From Rossellomorea arthrocnemi (GTDB lineage Bacteria > Bacillota > Bacilli > Bacillales > Bacillaceae_B): DNA of 64,000 nucleotides. This document shows, piece after piece, positions 34,813 through 42,613 of this stretch; position 1 is the first letter of the stretch, and every line of letters begins with the position of its first letter. The translations under genes and the position numbers were made by a program. The notes under the pieces are model-generated. The model saw only the letters and a program-made list of their open reading frames with translations. It had not been told where the DNA came from and did no database searches. The DNA lies in contig NZ_CAJGBF010000006.1 of the NCBI RefSeq assembly GCF_904424705.1, positions 1-64,000 on the forward strand, read 5' to 3'.

Positions 34813-34815
34813 CAT

Positions 34816-35322
34816 TTATTTTACTGAATGCAATGAATCCGCCATCATTTTAAGGTCTTCATTCGTTAGTTCGGTATCCCTGAACATTACAGCCAATTGT
34901 TGGACATCTCCATCGTTGTCAGTCCATTCTAAGACTTTTAATTCTTCTTCATCTTTTTTTAGAATTGCTTTTGCTCCATTATTTAACTGGATAGATTTAT
35001 AGCTATCCGGGGAATCAATTTTGTCATTATAATATGTAGTAAAGCTTAAATTGACCTTATTACTGAGTTCACCATCCAAAGGTTCATACTCCACCGATGT
35101 GTATACAATGTTCTCTACATTAGGCGTAGTCGAAAATCTAAAAAACTCGACATCAAAAGGAAACTCTGTTGGAACTTTTAACTTATCTTGAATATCTTGT
35201 GGCAACTTGCTGACTTCTTGGTGGAACGATTGAGGATATTCTTTTACTGGTAATTCACATGCACTATGATTGGAACAAGCCCCAATCATTAAAACAAATA
35301 ATACCATGCGAATTTTCTTCAT
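34816..35322 (-). CDS. Lipoprotein (paralogue of 45981 gene)
   Basis: A 168-residue lipoprotein; lipobox IGAC, acylated cysteine at about residue 16. The mature part reads LPQDIQDKLKVPTEFPFDVE, a beta-rich region, and ends in DTELTNEDLKMMADSLHSV. Its domain order and motifs (P-T-x-x-PF, W-x-DG, final helix) match the lipoprotein at 45981-46451. It is extracytoplasmic with function unknown. It lies 117 bases upstream of its presumed membrane partner. Confidence 0.7.
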   Translation of the reverse strand: MKKIRMVLFVLMIGACSNHSACELPVKEYPQSFHQEVSKLPQDIQDKLKVPTEFPFDVEFFRFSTTPNVENIVYTSVEYEPLDGELSNKVNLSFTTYYNDKIDSPDSYKSIQLNNGAKAILKKDEEELKVLEWTDNDGDVQQLAVMFRDTELTNEDLKMMADSLHSVK

Positions 35323-35392
35323 ATTATCCTCCTCTCCATTAGACAGGAAAATTCATTTTCTGATTTTACCTTAAGAATTTTTATTCAAGGTA

Positions 35393-35508
35393 GTCTGCTC
35401 CGTTAACTTAATACCAATTATTTCAAAATCGATTCACTTACTCAAGTAAAATTTTAAACTTAAAAGAAGCTTATCCTTATACCGGATAAGCTTCTTTTAT
35501 GGAAGAAC
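35393..35508 (-). repeat. 3'-end modular repeat, type C
   Basis: ACTTAATACCAATTATTTCA then ACTCAAG, and a hairpin AAGAAGCTTATCC ... GGATAAGCTTCTT with right flank TTATGGAAGAAC. This copy has the best terminator-like stem. Confidence 0.88.
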
Positions 35509-35515
35509 GTAAACT

Positions 35516-35983
35516 CTATTCGATTACTGTAAACTTGATGTAGGGCATTCCTTCTTCATTTTCCTTATCTCTTGACTGATACAACTCTAAAATTTCTTTT
35601 TCATACTCGTTTTTCGCACTGAAATTTTCTTTATAATACTCCCCGATATAAATAGCACGATACTTATTACCTTCTTGGTCAATAACGTCTACCAATCCTG
35701 AAGAAAAGTGGTCATTCAGCCCTGCAAAACTATCCGCCACAAATACCCTTGCTGCTTGTTCACCGACTTCTTCAATCTCCACTTCAGTGTAACGCATTTT
35801 TTTATTGTCCATCTCTTCTCTGCTTAAAAGAGTGAAATCTGGAACAGCCTCACTTTTTGAAACTCCTAACTCCTCAAAAATGGGAGAGTCATTATTACTG
35901 AAAGAACATCCAACGAGACTAAGAGCAACAATGATTATAGAAAAACAATACTTGATAAAGACGCCCCCTATAGAATAAGACAA
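35516..35983 (-). CDS. Lipoprotein of unknown function
   Basis: About 145-155 residues with a lipobox VGCS (SIIIVALSLVGCS) and an acidic mature domain. The start is uncertain. A TTG at 35983 opens the frame, but the strong site AGGGGGC lies inside it and is followed eight bases later by ATC (ATC-AAG-TAT-TGT), where ATGAAG would be expected. Either ATC is used or the natural start codon has been lost. A type C repeat follows. Confidence 0.6.
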   Translation of the reverse strand: MSYSIGGVFIKYCFSIIIVALSLVGCSFSNNDSPIFEELGVSKSEAVPDFTLLSREEMDNKKMRYTEVEIEEVGEQAARVFVADSFAGLNDHFSSGLVDVIDQEGNKYRAIYIGEYYKENFSAKNEYEKEILELYQSRDKENEEGMPYIKFTVIE

Positions 35984-36011
35984 AATCCAAGTATTAAGGT
36001 TCCAATCTTGC

Positions 36012-36122
36012 GTTAACCTGCCTTCAACTTACTACCAATTATTTCAAATTCACGCCACTTACTCAAGAAAAACTTAGATAAAAGTTTGCCCACCCTGTTT
36101 TAGATAAGCTCCCTTTCCTTAA
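36012..36122 (-). repeat. 3'-end modular repeat, type C
   Basis: GTTAACCTGCCTTCAACTTA, CTACCAATTATTTCAAATTC, ACTCAAG, then CACCCTGTTTTAGATAAGCT and CCCTTTCCTTAAG. Confidence 0.85.
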
Positions 36123-36183
36123 GTACAGTAATTTACAGCACCCTAATTGTGGTAGTTGCATTGTTCTCAATTTTTCTAAGGGA

Positions 36184-36420
36184 CTATTCTTCTTTTAATA
36201 TGGAATACTTCCGATAAGCTTGATAGTAACTTCCACCTAAAAAAACAACCATAAATGCAGGAAACAATTTCAAAAAAACAAATGGAGTTTCAAATAAAAG
36301 TGCTTTCCAGAATAATGCATTTTCCATACTCCAAAGACCTTCATGATATAATGTCGAATCCCTGTAGTACATAAAAGAATAAGCTAGAAACATCATACCC
36401 AACCAAAAGGAATAACCCAT
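36184..36420 (-). CDS. Small membrane protein
   Basis: A 78-residue protein with two membrane segments (about 5-19 and 38-65) and aromatic residues, starting MGYSFWLGMMFLAYSFMYYR. It has only a weak ribosome site and lies 34 bases after the methyltransferase stop, so it may be translated from that message. No family recognised. Confidence 0.45.
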   Translation of the reverse strand: MGYSFWLGMMFLAYSFMYYRDSTLYHEGLWSMENALFWKALLFETPFVFLKLFPAFMVVFLGGSYYQAYRKYSILKEE

Positions 36421-36454
36421 TATTCTTTTATAATAATGAGCCCATATGTGATCC

Positions 36455-36991
36455 CTATCTTAAAGCAGAAACTAAGACAGAATCTTTATACTTATCTAAA
36501 GCGCTTGGCTGAAATCCTGCATTGTCCAATATCAATAACCAATCATAATATATAAACTCCTTTATATGCTCAGGCTCATATAGTCTAGTTAGTTTTAGGA
36601 ATAGACTTTCTTTACGAGCTGTATCGTTATTAGCATAATCATGAATTAAAAAGAGTCCACCCTTTTTCAACGCGTTCTTAATGTTTTGTATAACCTTTAT
36701 CATTTCTTCAAACGGAACCTCATGCAGCATGTGTGAAACATACACTACATCGAATTCTCCCTCATCGAAATCCAGTCTAGTACCATCCATTGCATAAATG
36801 TGAATATTTTTAAGTCCTTTACGATTGATCTTATTTCGAGTTTTAGCAACCTTAGCTTTCGATACATCAACTCCGATAACCTCATTCAAACTATTTTTTT
36901 TAGCAAGCTCAATGGCAATTCTTCCTCCACCAACACCTACTTCTAAAACCTTCATTTTTTTATTCGGAATCCTATCAACTATTCTACTCAT
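36455..36991 (-). CDS. Class I SAM-dependent methyltransferase
   Basis: A 178-residue methyltransferase: motif I VLEVGVGGGRIAIEL (about 15-29), acidic residue in VIGVDVS, motif II FDVVYVSHMLHEVP, and GGLFLIHDYAN. It resembles UbiE/Methyltransf_25 enzymes; the substrate is unknown. AAGGAGTGG precedes the ATG. It shares a message with the small membrane gene downstream. Confidence 0.82.
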   Translation of the reverse strand: MSRIVDRIPNKKMKVLEVGVGGGRIAIELAKKNSLNEVIGVDVSKAKVAKTRNKINRKGLKNIHIYAMDGTRLDFDEGEFDVVYVSHMLHEVPFEEMIKVIQNIKNALKKGGLFLIHDYANNDTARKESLFLKLTRLYEPEHIKEFIYYDWLLILDNAGFQPSALDKYKDSVLVSALR

Positions 36992-37159
36992 TTTTTTCCA
37001 CTCCTTAATAGCCGATTTTCACTTAGGATTGCGCCCTCGCTGGAATGACAAGAAGTCATGGATCAAATCTAGTTGTAGACAAATATCTCCCCCCAAAAAA
37101 GCAGTTGAACCTAAGGGTTTCGAAATGGCGATAAAGCGAATATTACTGTTTGATGTTAT

Positions 37160-37582
37160 CATCTGGTACTTGTCAGCCGCTAGATTCAAAACAATACCGT
37201 GTTCTAAAAGCGCTTACAATTCACTAAGTACAAATTGTAAATCCTTCTGTGGAATCAATGATTTGCTTTACAATCTCTTCCCGTTCTCCCCTGAAATCCT
37301 GTATTAGTAATTGTAACAAACGTTTCGTTCTATGAACGAGGTGTAAAATCCACTGTTTGTTTTCCTAAATCGCTTTTACATTAAGAACGGAACCAACACC
37401 ATACATCTCCCAGTCCCAACGGATTCGCTTTTCCTGCTCTAATCTTTCGCTACTTTTAGTGAAAAATTTCGTAGTGATATCAGGATCGATAAAAGCCTCA
37501 CACACCTTATTAACCGGTTTTCGAATAAGCATTTTTACTTTTGAAGGTGTTACAATAACTCATGGAATGTTAATTGCTTCAT
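37160..37582 (-). pseudogene. SRPBCC/AHSA1 domain protein, decayed
   Basis: A good ribosome site (GGGAGG) and ATG at 37582 are followed by pieces of an AHSA1/SRPBCC protein in different frames: IRKPVNKVCEAFIDPDITTK, ERLEQEKRIRWDWEMYGVGS, GEREEIVKQIIDSTEGFT and LEHGIVLNLAADKYQ. In order they follow the family pattern (KPVxKVWEAFxDPExxTKFW...RWDWEMYGV...VKQxxDSTEGFT...LNLxADR). At least three frame breaks make it non-functional. Confidence 0.75.
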
Positions 37583-37626
37583 TTAAAATCCTCCCTTTTC
37601 ATTTATATTTCTAATAACTATTTAAA

Positions 37627-37672
37627 ACTGAAGAAACTCATCCTGTTCCGGATAAGCCCCCTTTAGAATACC
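37627..37672 (-). repeat. 3'-end modular repeat, right half of type C
   Basis: CATCCTGTTCCGGATAAGCC then CCCTTTAGAATAC; the left half is lost. It ends just before the PP2C remnant. Confidence 0.75.
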
Positions 37673-37681
37673 GACTATACT

Positions 37682-38484
37682 TTATCCATCACTTGGATTT
37701 GTCACTTCCATTGATACATTCACGTCCCAAGAGATGATCGTTGTACTGTCTCTTACCTCATTTTCTTTAATGGTATTTAGTAAGTTCATTATTCCCTCGT
37801 TAAGCTGGTGATCTTTCAAATCGTTATATATCTCTTTAGGATCAGAATAGGGTTCGTTGGGACATTCAACTAATCCATCCGTTGTTAACAAAATACGATT
37901 CACTCCTTTCCTTAGTTCTCTTCTTCCACTACTATAACAAGGGATTATCGAACGTGTTGACTTGTCCAACCCATTCGTAAAATTGTCTTTGGTTTACTAT
38001 ACTGACCGAGCTTTGCAAGCTCCGGATGGAATAAGTATGAAATACAATCTCCTATTGAGAGCCACCATAAATATTTATCTTTTCTTAAAACGATTAAACA
38101 AGCTGTTTCGCCTTTAACTTTTCGGCAAGCATTTATAAATTCTTCATCTTGAAACATGTTAAGTATTGTTTTTTCAAGACTTTTAAAAGTTTGTTCATAG
38201 TTTAGCAATAAACTATTTTGTATTTCTTCTTTAGAAATTAAGAATTGGTTAATAACTAATTCGGCACTTTCAGCAGAGTTATGAGCATCTAAAAGAACTA
38301 CAAACTCCCAATCTTGTTTATCATCAACCCATATTAAGGAACCATCTTCGTTCTTATACTGTCCTGCAATAGAATTCCCACCAAATCTTCCCAAAGTTAT
38401 GTGGTTGATAGTATGGATGTGTAGTTGGTCTACAAGATTGTTTTCACTCCCAACCCAGCTAAACTCACTCATAGAAGTCGCCAT
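37682..38484 (-). pseudogene. PP2C-type serine/threonine phosphatase, two frameshifts
   Basis: Three frames join into a protein of about 267 residues: MSEFSWVGSENNLVDQLHIH ... LWWLSIGDCISYLFHPELAK; then RQFYEWVGQVNTFD; then PCYSSGRRELRKGVNRILLT and TDGLVECPN. The SIGDC and LLTTDGL blocks are PP2C metal-binding regions. The breaks lie near 37980 and 37945. The ATG at 38484 directly abuts the HIT gene stop, so the two formed an operon under the T-box leader. Confidence 0.78.
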
Positions 38485-38934
38485 CTATGAGTTATTCTCC
38501 AAGTGTATCCTTATCCGATTGCATAGTTCCACAACTTGATCGTTGTCTCCCATTGGAGCATCCCGCCAATCATAAACTTCCATTGGACCCCAGTGTTCTT
38601 CTGGAGTATTTGGATACCGGGCCACGATGTGCATATGAAGATGCGGAACAGAGTTTCCTGAAACAAGAGAATATATATGCTCGGCGTTTTCTGATTCCTT
38701 CAGTGCCCTACTTACTCTTGCCATCATTACACCAAATGCTCCTGCTTCTTCTACCGTCATATCGGCAAGTGAGGGAGTATGCCTCTTTAAATCAATCATT
38801 ATATGACCTAAATAGTTTTGCCTGCCCTTTCTATCAATATGACCAACATATACATAATCGTCTTCATAAATCATTCCCCCTGAAGTTTCGATAGAGCCAT
38901 CATGCTTATGACAGATAAAACAATTTTCACTCAA
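38485..38934 (-). CDS. HIT family protein
   Basis: A 149-residue histidine-triad protein. The catalytic triad is VPHLHMHIVARYP (about residues 100-112) and the N-terminal CFICHK suggests a zinc site. HIT enzymes hydrolyse nucleotide phosphoramidates or diadenosine polyphosphates, including aminoacyl-adenylates. The start is TTG at 38934 behind AAGGGGG. A T-box leader lies directly upstream, an unusual setting for this family. Confidence 0.9.
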   Translation of the reverse strand: MSENCFICHKHDGSIETSGGMIYEDDYVYVGHIDRKGRQNYLGHIMIDLKRHTPSLADMTVEEAGAFGVMMARVSRALKESENAEHIYSLVSGNSVPHLHMHIVARYPNTPEEHWGPMEVYDWRDAPMGDNDQVVELCNRIRIHLENNS

Positions 38935-38969
38935 ACTAATTCCCCCTTAAAAAATAATTTTTAAAAATT

Positions 38970-39210
38970 AAAAAATCCTACTGTCTCATTAAAGAGACGA
39001 TAGGATTATTATCGTGGTACCACTCTTCTTGTTTCAAATCTTTTGGGATCGAAACATCTCAGAACTCTTTTACGGAAGTTAACCGTATAGATCTACATCT
39101 CAATCTATCCACTCCTAGGCGAGTTGGGGACGCTATTGACTGTCTTCCACCTCCCGACAGCTCTCTAAACAATAACCGATCCTTAATACTCCTAATCAAA
39201 GCGTTTGGAA
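38970..39210 (-). promoter_or_regulatory. T-box riboswitch, specifier probably CTC (leucine)
   Basis: The minus strand carries the T-box features in order: AGAGAGCTGTCGGGAGGTGG (AG bulge/distal loop, about 39147-39166), a specifier-like CAA-CTC-GCCTAGGAG with CTC at 39121-39123, the T-box GAGTGGTACCACG (39013-39025), and a terminator hairpin (38975-39007) ending in T6. Uncharged tRNA would favour readthrough into the HIT gene. The Leu specifier is my reading by position and could be off. Confidence 0.85.
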
Positions 39211-39289
39211 TATGCGCGTATACTACTTTCTAAAAATTCTATATATTTCCACATCATTTGTCAATCATTCATTTACTAATTATTCCATT

Positions 39290-39684
39290 AGCTTGTTCAT
39301 TAGCGAGGATGCTAACTTACCGAAAGAAGGGTGGTTGCTTGTTCAACAAACGCCAATGTTTGTTGAATAACTCAATTTCCATATTAACACTTCTAACAGG
39401 AATACCGTACTCTTCAGGATGATTAAAGTAGTCTTCATATGTTAATGAGCTAACAACTTCAAAATCTTTTGTTTTAGGATTATGTTCAAAAACAACAAGT
39501 TGTTCCTAACCACTACTATGACCAGTATCAATTACTCCAAATCTGTTAGGTGCTAACTGAACAACTCGCCCACCTTGGTTATTAACCTCTACATTCGGTG
39601 TTGGTTGTTGAACATTCTGGTTGGTATTTAATTACAAACTAATATTCCACTTAAAATCACTTTAGTAAAAACATCATTTTTCAT
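39290..39684 (-). pseudogene. Exported protein remnant with frameshift and stop
   Basis: GGGGAGG and ATG at 39684 open MKNDVFTKVILSGILVCN, then TAA. In another frame it continues TNQNVQQPTPNVEVNNQGGR, FGVIDTGHSSG, an in-frame TAG, then EQLVVFEHNPKTKDFEVVSS and EEYGIPVRSVNMEIELFNKH. The last codons run into a type B repeat. The family was not identified. Confidence 0.65.
39312..39370 (-). repeat. 3'-end modular repeat, type B
   Basis: GGTGGTTGCTTGTTCAACAA, ACGCCAATGTTTGTTGAATA. It overlaps the end of the exported-protein remnant. Confidence 0.75.
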
Positions 39685-39745
39685 TATCAGAATTCCTCCC
39701 CTTTTACTTCATTTAACCATAAAATTACAGTTTTCCTTTGTTGAA

Positions 39746-39812
39746 CAAACCTGCCCAATAGTTGAACAAAGGCGGCTGCTTGTTCAGCAAACGCCCCCGA
39801 TTGTTGAAGATT
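39746..39812 (-). repeat. 3'-end modular repeat, type B (canonical)
   Basis: Left flank ACCTGCCCAATAGTTGAACA, core GGCGGCTGCTTGTTCAGCAA, then ACGCCCCCGATTGTTGAAGA. Confidence 0.9.
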
Positions 39813-39816
39813 AGAG

Positions 39817-40173
39817 TCATTTATCTGGATTCTGTAGGTATTCAATCATTTCTTCATATTCATAAGTCTTTAAAGCCAAACCATTTTCATCAAATACAAT
39901 AAATGCAGGTTCTTTTTTTAAATCTAGTTTAGGATATTGCTCATTCAATGACTCAAATGAGGATGTATTTGTAATAGGTCCAACATTGGTTATGTTGTTC
40001 TCCTGTAGTAAATCAAATGTGATTTCTTTTCCAACAGATTGTAGAGAATACTGGTGACCTTCGCTGGGTAAAAGATTCGGATGAACTCGAGCGAAATCGT
40101 CTTTTTCACTTGTGCACGCTAATAGCATTGATAAAATTAATAACATCAAACTTCCAAAAATCATCTTTTTCAT
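39817..40173 (-). CDS. Lipoprotein of unknown function
   Basis: A 118-residue lipoprotein; MKKMIFGSLMLLILSMLLAC gives a lipobox with the cysteine at about residue 20. The mature part ends LALKTYEYEEMIEYLQN, reminiscent of small thioredoxin-like bacillal lipoproteins that carry FVVFDxxGLxxKT, but the active-site cysteines are absent. AAGGAG precedes the ATG at 40173. A canonical type B repeat follows the stop. Confidence 0.7.
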   Translation of the reverse strand: MKKMIFGSLMLLILSMLLACTSEKDDFARVHPNLLPSEGHQYSLQSVGKEITFDLLQENNITNVGPITNTSSFESLNEQYPKLDLKKEPAFIVFDENGLALKTYEYEEMIEYLQNPDK

Positions 40174-40225
40174 AGTTCTACTCCTTAATATTAATGTTCC
40201 AGTTGCAGTCAGGTACTTTGCCTCA

Positions 40226-40384
40226 TTAAAAAGAGACGACACTTTGTTTAGCAATCGCCCCCTTTCGTATTATATGCTCAGCCAGATTACTGTGATTATT
40301 CATATCACCCATTGGGTTCTTTTTGAATTCTTCCTGACTTAATTTCTCTCTCTTATGTTCGGGATTTCCCTTGTTATTCTCCAC
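40226..40384 (-). CDS. Small hydrophilic protein
   Basis: GTG at 40384, seven bases after AAGGGG, opens a 52-codon frame: ENNKGNPEHKREKLSQEEFK, KNPMGDMNNHSNLAEHIIRK, then codons lying inside a modular repeat. ATG at 40390 is an alternative start. Composition is convincingly protein-like. It is too short for routine calling, and no family is recognised. Confidence 0.5.
   Translation of the reverse strand: MENNKGNPEHKREKLSQEEFKKNPMGDMNNHSNLAEHIIRKGAIAKQSVVSF
40236..40274 (-). repeat. 3'-end modular repeat, partial type B
   Basis: ACACTTTGTTTAGCAATCGC, CCCCTTTCGTATTATA. It overlaps the last codons of the small gene at 40226. Confidence 0.6.
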
Positions 40385-40420
40385 CTTCATCCCCCTTATT
40401 TAAGAAGTAACTATTCAACA

Positions 40421-40502
40421 ATCCTGGCCCAATAATTGAATAAGGGCAATAGCTGGATCAGTTAAATGATCTTCAGTTATTGCCCCCTATAACGGAAGAC
40501 TT
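40421..40502 (-). repeat. 3'-end modular repeat, type A (canonical)
   Basis: CCTGGCCCAATAATTGAATA, GGGCAATAGCTGGATCA, TGATCTTCAGTTATTGCCCC, CTATAACGGAAGAC, followed by TTCGAGATAT. Confidence 0.92.
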
Positions 40503-40520
40503 GATTTCGAGATATTAAAG

Positions 40521-40556
40521 CAGATTTTCAACTAACGCACCCATTAGTTCAATAAC
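40521..40556 (-). repeat. 3'-end modular repeat, fragment
   Basis: GATTTTCAACTAACGCACCC then ATTAGTTCAATAAC. It is a second, shortened unit between the type A copy and the kinase-like gene. Confidence 0.5.
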
Positions 40557-40602
40557 ATATCTCTTTACTGACTATGTTTCTTTAACTAAAAAAGATTACT
40601 TT

Positions 40603-41130
40603 TTATGTAGACTCTATTACTATTTCCCCTTCGTGTGAAGGTACTTCGAATCCGTTTAGGTAAGATGTTAAAGTATTTTCGGTAATTGGAAAGGCTGCAT
40701 TTGCATCAAATCTTTTACTCCGTACATCCAACCGTTTGCGAATAATTTCAGGACTAATGTTCAAATAAATTAGTTTCCACTCACCACCAGCTTCTTCAAT
40801 TAGCTGTTTGTATCCATCTCGTATGGATTTTTGCCAAAAGCTTAAATCAATAACAACCTTTCGTTTATCCTTAATAAGACGTATCAATTGATTACGAAGT
40901 CTTCTTTCAGCTTCAACTTGATAATCGCCATATTTCTCAACGGGATAGTCTATTCCATAACGTCCATTAACCTTCCAAACCTCTTCATCAATTGAAAGGC
41001 GTACAAACCCTTCTTCTTTTTCCAACTGTTGTGCTAATGTAGTCTTTCCTGAACCTGCTACTCCACACATCATTATAATTAATGGGTTTAAAGTTTTTTG
41101 GTTTAATATGTCCTTTAAATTTACTTTCAT
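40603..41130 (-). CDS. P-loop kinase-like ATP-binding protein
   Basis: A 175-residue protein with Walker A CGVAGSGKTTLAQQLE (about 22-37) and the YLNISPEIIRKRLDVRSKRF block seen in AAA_33/zeta-toxin-like and gluconate-kinase-like small kinases. It probably phosphorylates a small molecule; the substrate is unknown. AAAGGGTG ahead of the ATG at 41130 sets the start. It is a single-gene unit followed by repeats. Confidence 0.8.
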   Translation of the reverse strand: MKVNLKDILNQKTLNPLIIMMCGVAGSGKTTLAQQLEKEEGFVRLSIDEEVWKVNGRYGIDYPVEKYGDYQVEAERRLRNQLIRLIKDKRKVVIDLSFWQKSIRDGYKQLIEEAGGEWKLIYLNISPEIIRKRLDVRSKRFDANAAFPITENTLTSYLNGFEVPSHEGEIVIEST

Positions 41131-41186
41131 CTTAAACACCCTTTAAAATTTCGAATTTCTAGTATTGTAACATAATTGCTTATTAA

Positions 41187-41252
41187 ATTATCCTGCCCCT
41201 TTACTTGAACAGAGGACGGCTGCTTGTTCAGCAAACGCCCCCTATTATTGAA
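41187..41252 (-). repeat. 3'-end modular repeat, type B (canonical)
   Basis: TTATCCTGCCCCTTTACTTG, GGACGGCTGCTTGTTCAGCA, AACGCCCCCTATTATTGAAA, followed by TTCGAGATAT. Confidence 0.9.
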
Positions 41253-41270
41253 AACTCAAATTCGAGATAT

Positions 41271-41615
41271 TTATAGGTCTTGATATAATCCAATTCTGTT
41301 ACCATAAGGATCCTCAAACGTACACCAAGCAGCCGGAACGCCTTCCCTAGTATTTACATCTTCTATTGCTATGTTTAGCTCATCAATCAAACGTTTTCTC
41401 TCATTTTTAATATCTTTTACTCCTAATCTAAGAGGACCATTACCATTTGTAGGTATCCCTTTAGCTACCTGAAGCCATGCTCCTTTGGTTATTTCCCACT
41501 CTGCAAAGTCCTCATGCGGTATAAAGTCAGGCTTCCTTTTAAAAAGCTTTTCATACCAAAGCATTCCTTCTTCATAATCCGAGATTCTCACCTGAAATGT
41601 TACACCAGTATTCAT
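41271..41615 (-). CDS. VOC (glyoxalase-like) protein
   Basis: A 114-residue vicinal-oxygen-chelate fold protein (TFQVRISDYEEGMLWYEKLF at the start, TFEDPYGNRIGLYQ at the end, which carries the conserved glutamine/leucine region). It may be a dioxygenase, a lyase or an antibiotic-binding protein; it cannot be narrowed. AAGGAGAGG before the ATG at 41615 sets the start. A type B repeat follows. Confidence 0.82.
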   Translation of the reverse strand: MNTGVTFQVRISDYEEGMLWYEKLFKRKPDFIPHEDFAEWEITKGAWLQVAKGIPTNGNGPLRLGVKDIKNERKRLIDELNIAIEDVNTREGVPAAWCTFEDPYGNRIGLYQDL

Positions 41616-41978
41616 CCTACTTCCTCTCCTTCCCCTAATTTTAAAAAACATGCCAAACTATACTTTCTATTAAATGACTTAAAATTCCTTCGCTTACATG
41701 TAAGAATATGTGATTGCTCATACGGTGGTAACGAAGTCGGGACGCTTCAATGTTACTGTCTCTGCATAATTAAAAGGGAGCAAATCACTTTGTTACGGAT
41801 TTGCCCCCGTTAGCGTAAAACTCGAATTAGAGATATCTTCGAGTAATTACCCGTTATCTTAGTAAAATGTTGTATTCTGAAATCGATATAGTGCTGTATA
41901 CTCGAAATATTACTACCTATTGGTACTCCGAAAGAATTATAAATAGTTATAATTGGAGTCCACTATATTTCACTCATC
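41616..41978. other. Intergenic stretch
   Basis: About 360 bases between the VOC gene and the TetR gene. It holds one modular repeat (41766-41830) and otherwise AT-rich sequence with no coding signal. Confidence 0.5.
41766..41830 (-). repeat. 3'-end modular repeat, type I core
   Basis: GGGAGCAAATC ... GGATTTGCCCCC hairpin with right flank GTTAGCGTAAAACTCGAATT. The core is unlike types A-H. It lies about 150 bases 3' of the TetR gene. Confidence 0.6.
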
Positions 41979-42599
41979 CTATAATGAAAATCCATGTTTT
42001 TCGATACCCAATGCACCCGCAATTATTCCTCGAAGCGATAAAAGGTATCTCTTTCGCTTTTCATCATCGCTCATATATTCCTTATAGGCGTAGCTATTGG
42101 GTACACCTACGATAGATCTGATAAGAATATCTGCTGTTTCATATGGGTACTCAATTTGGAATATACCCTCATCTTTACCTTGCTGGATAATTTTAGCAAA
42201 CAGCGGCACCATTTTATGTGACATCGCAAACATATATTTCTGCTGAAATACACCCGAATTCATAAGTTTCCCAAGCAAAGTGGCATATTCCATCTTTGCG
42301 GTTTGAAACTTTGACTTTTGCTCCATAAACTTATTGAATTTATCCATTGCGCCTAAATTCGGGTCATCTACTGTCGGCAGCAAGAAAGCAACTGCCTCAT
42401 CAAGTAAGTTGTCTATGCTGGCGGCTAAAACTTCATCCTTTGATTTAAAGTAATGATAAAATGCGCCTTTTGAGATGCCTGAAGCATTCAAAATGTCATT
42501 AATACTCGTTTGCTCATACCCTTTTTTTAAGAATATACTTTCGGCGATGGTAAGAAGTTCTTTCCTTTTAGCAGGATAGTTATCTGCAGGTCTGGCCAT
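41979..42599 (-). CDS. TetR family repressor
   Basis: A 206-residue TetR/AcrR regulator. The N-terminal helix-turn-helix is ADNYPAKRKELLTIAESIFL and GYEQTSINDILNASGISKGA then FYHYFKSKDE. AAGGAG before the ATG at 42599 sets the start. It is the second gene of an operon with the amidohydrolase, 15 bases on. Its operator is very probably the 40-bp palindrome in front of that gene, giving autoregulation. Confidence 0.9.
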   Translation of the reverse strand: MARPADNYPAKRKELLTIAESIFLKKGYEQTSINDILNASGISKGAFYHYFKSKDEVLAASIDNLLDEAVAFLLPTVDDPNLGAMDKFNKFMEQKSKFQTAKMEYATLLGKLMNSGVFQQKYMFAMSHKMVPLFAKIIQQGKDEGIFQIEYPYETADILIRSIVGVPNSYAYKEYMSDDEKRKRYLLSLRGIIAGALGIEKHGFSL

Positions 42600-42613
42600 C
42601 AATATACTCCTTC

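Noticed and set aside
36825..37307. A 160-residue plus-strand frame
   Set aside because: It is opposite the methyltransferase start and the SRPBCC remnant; no ribosome site and no protein-like pattern.
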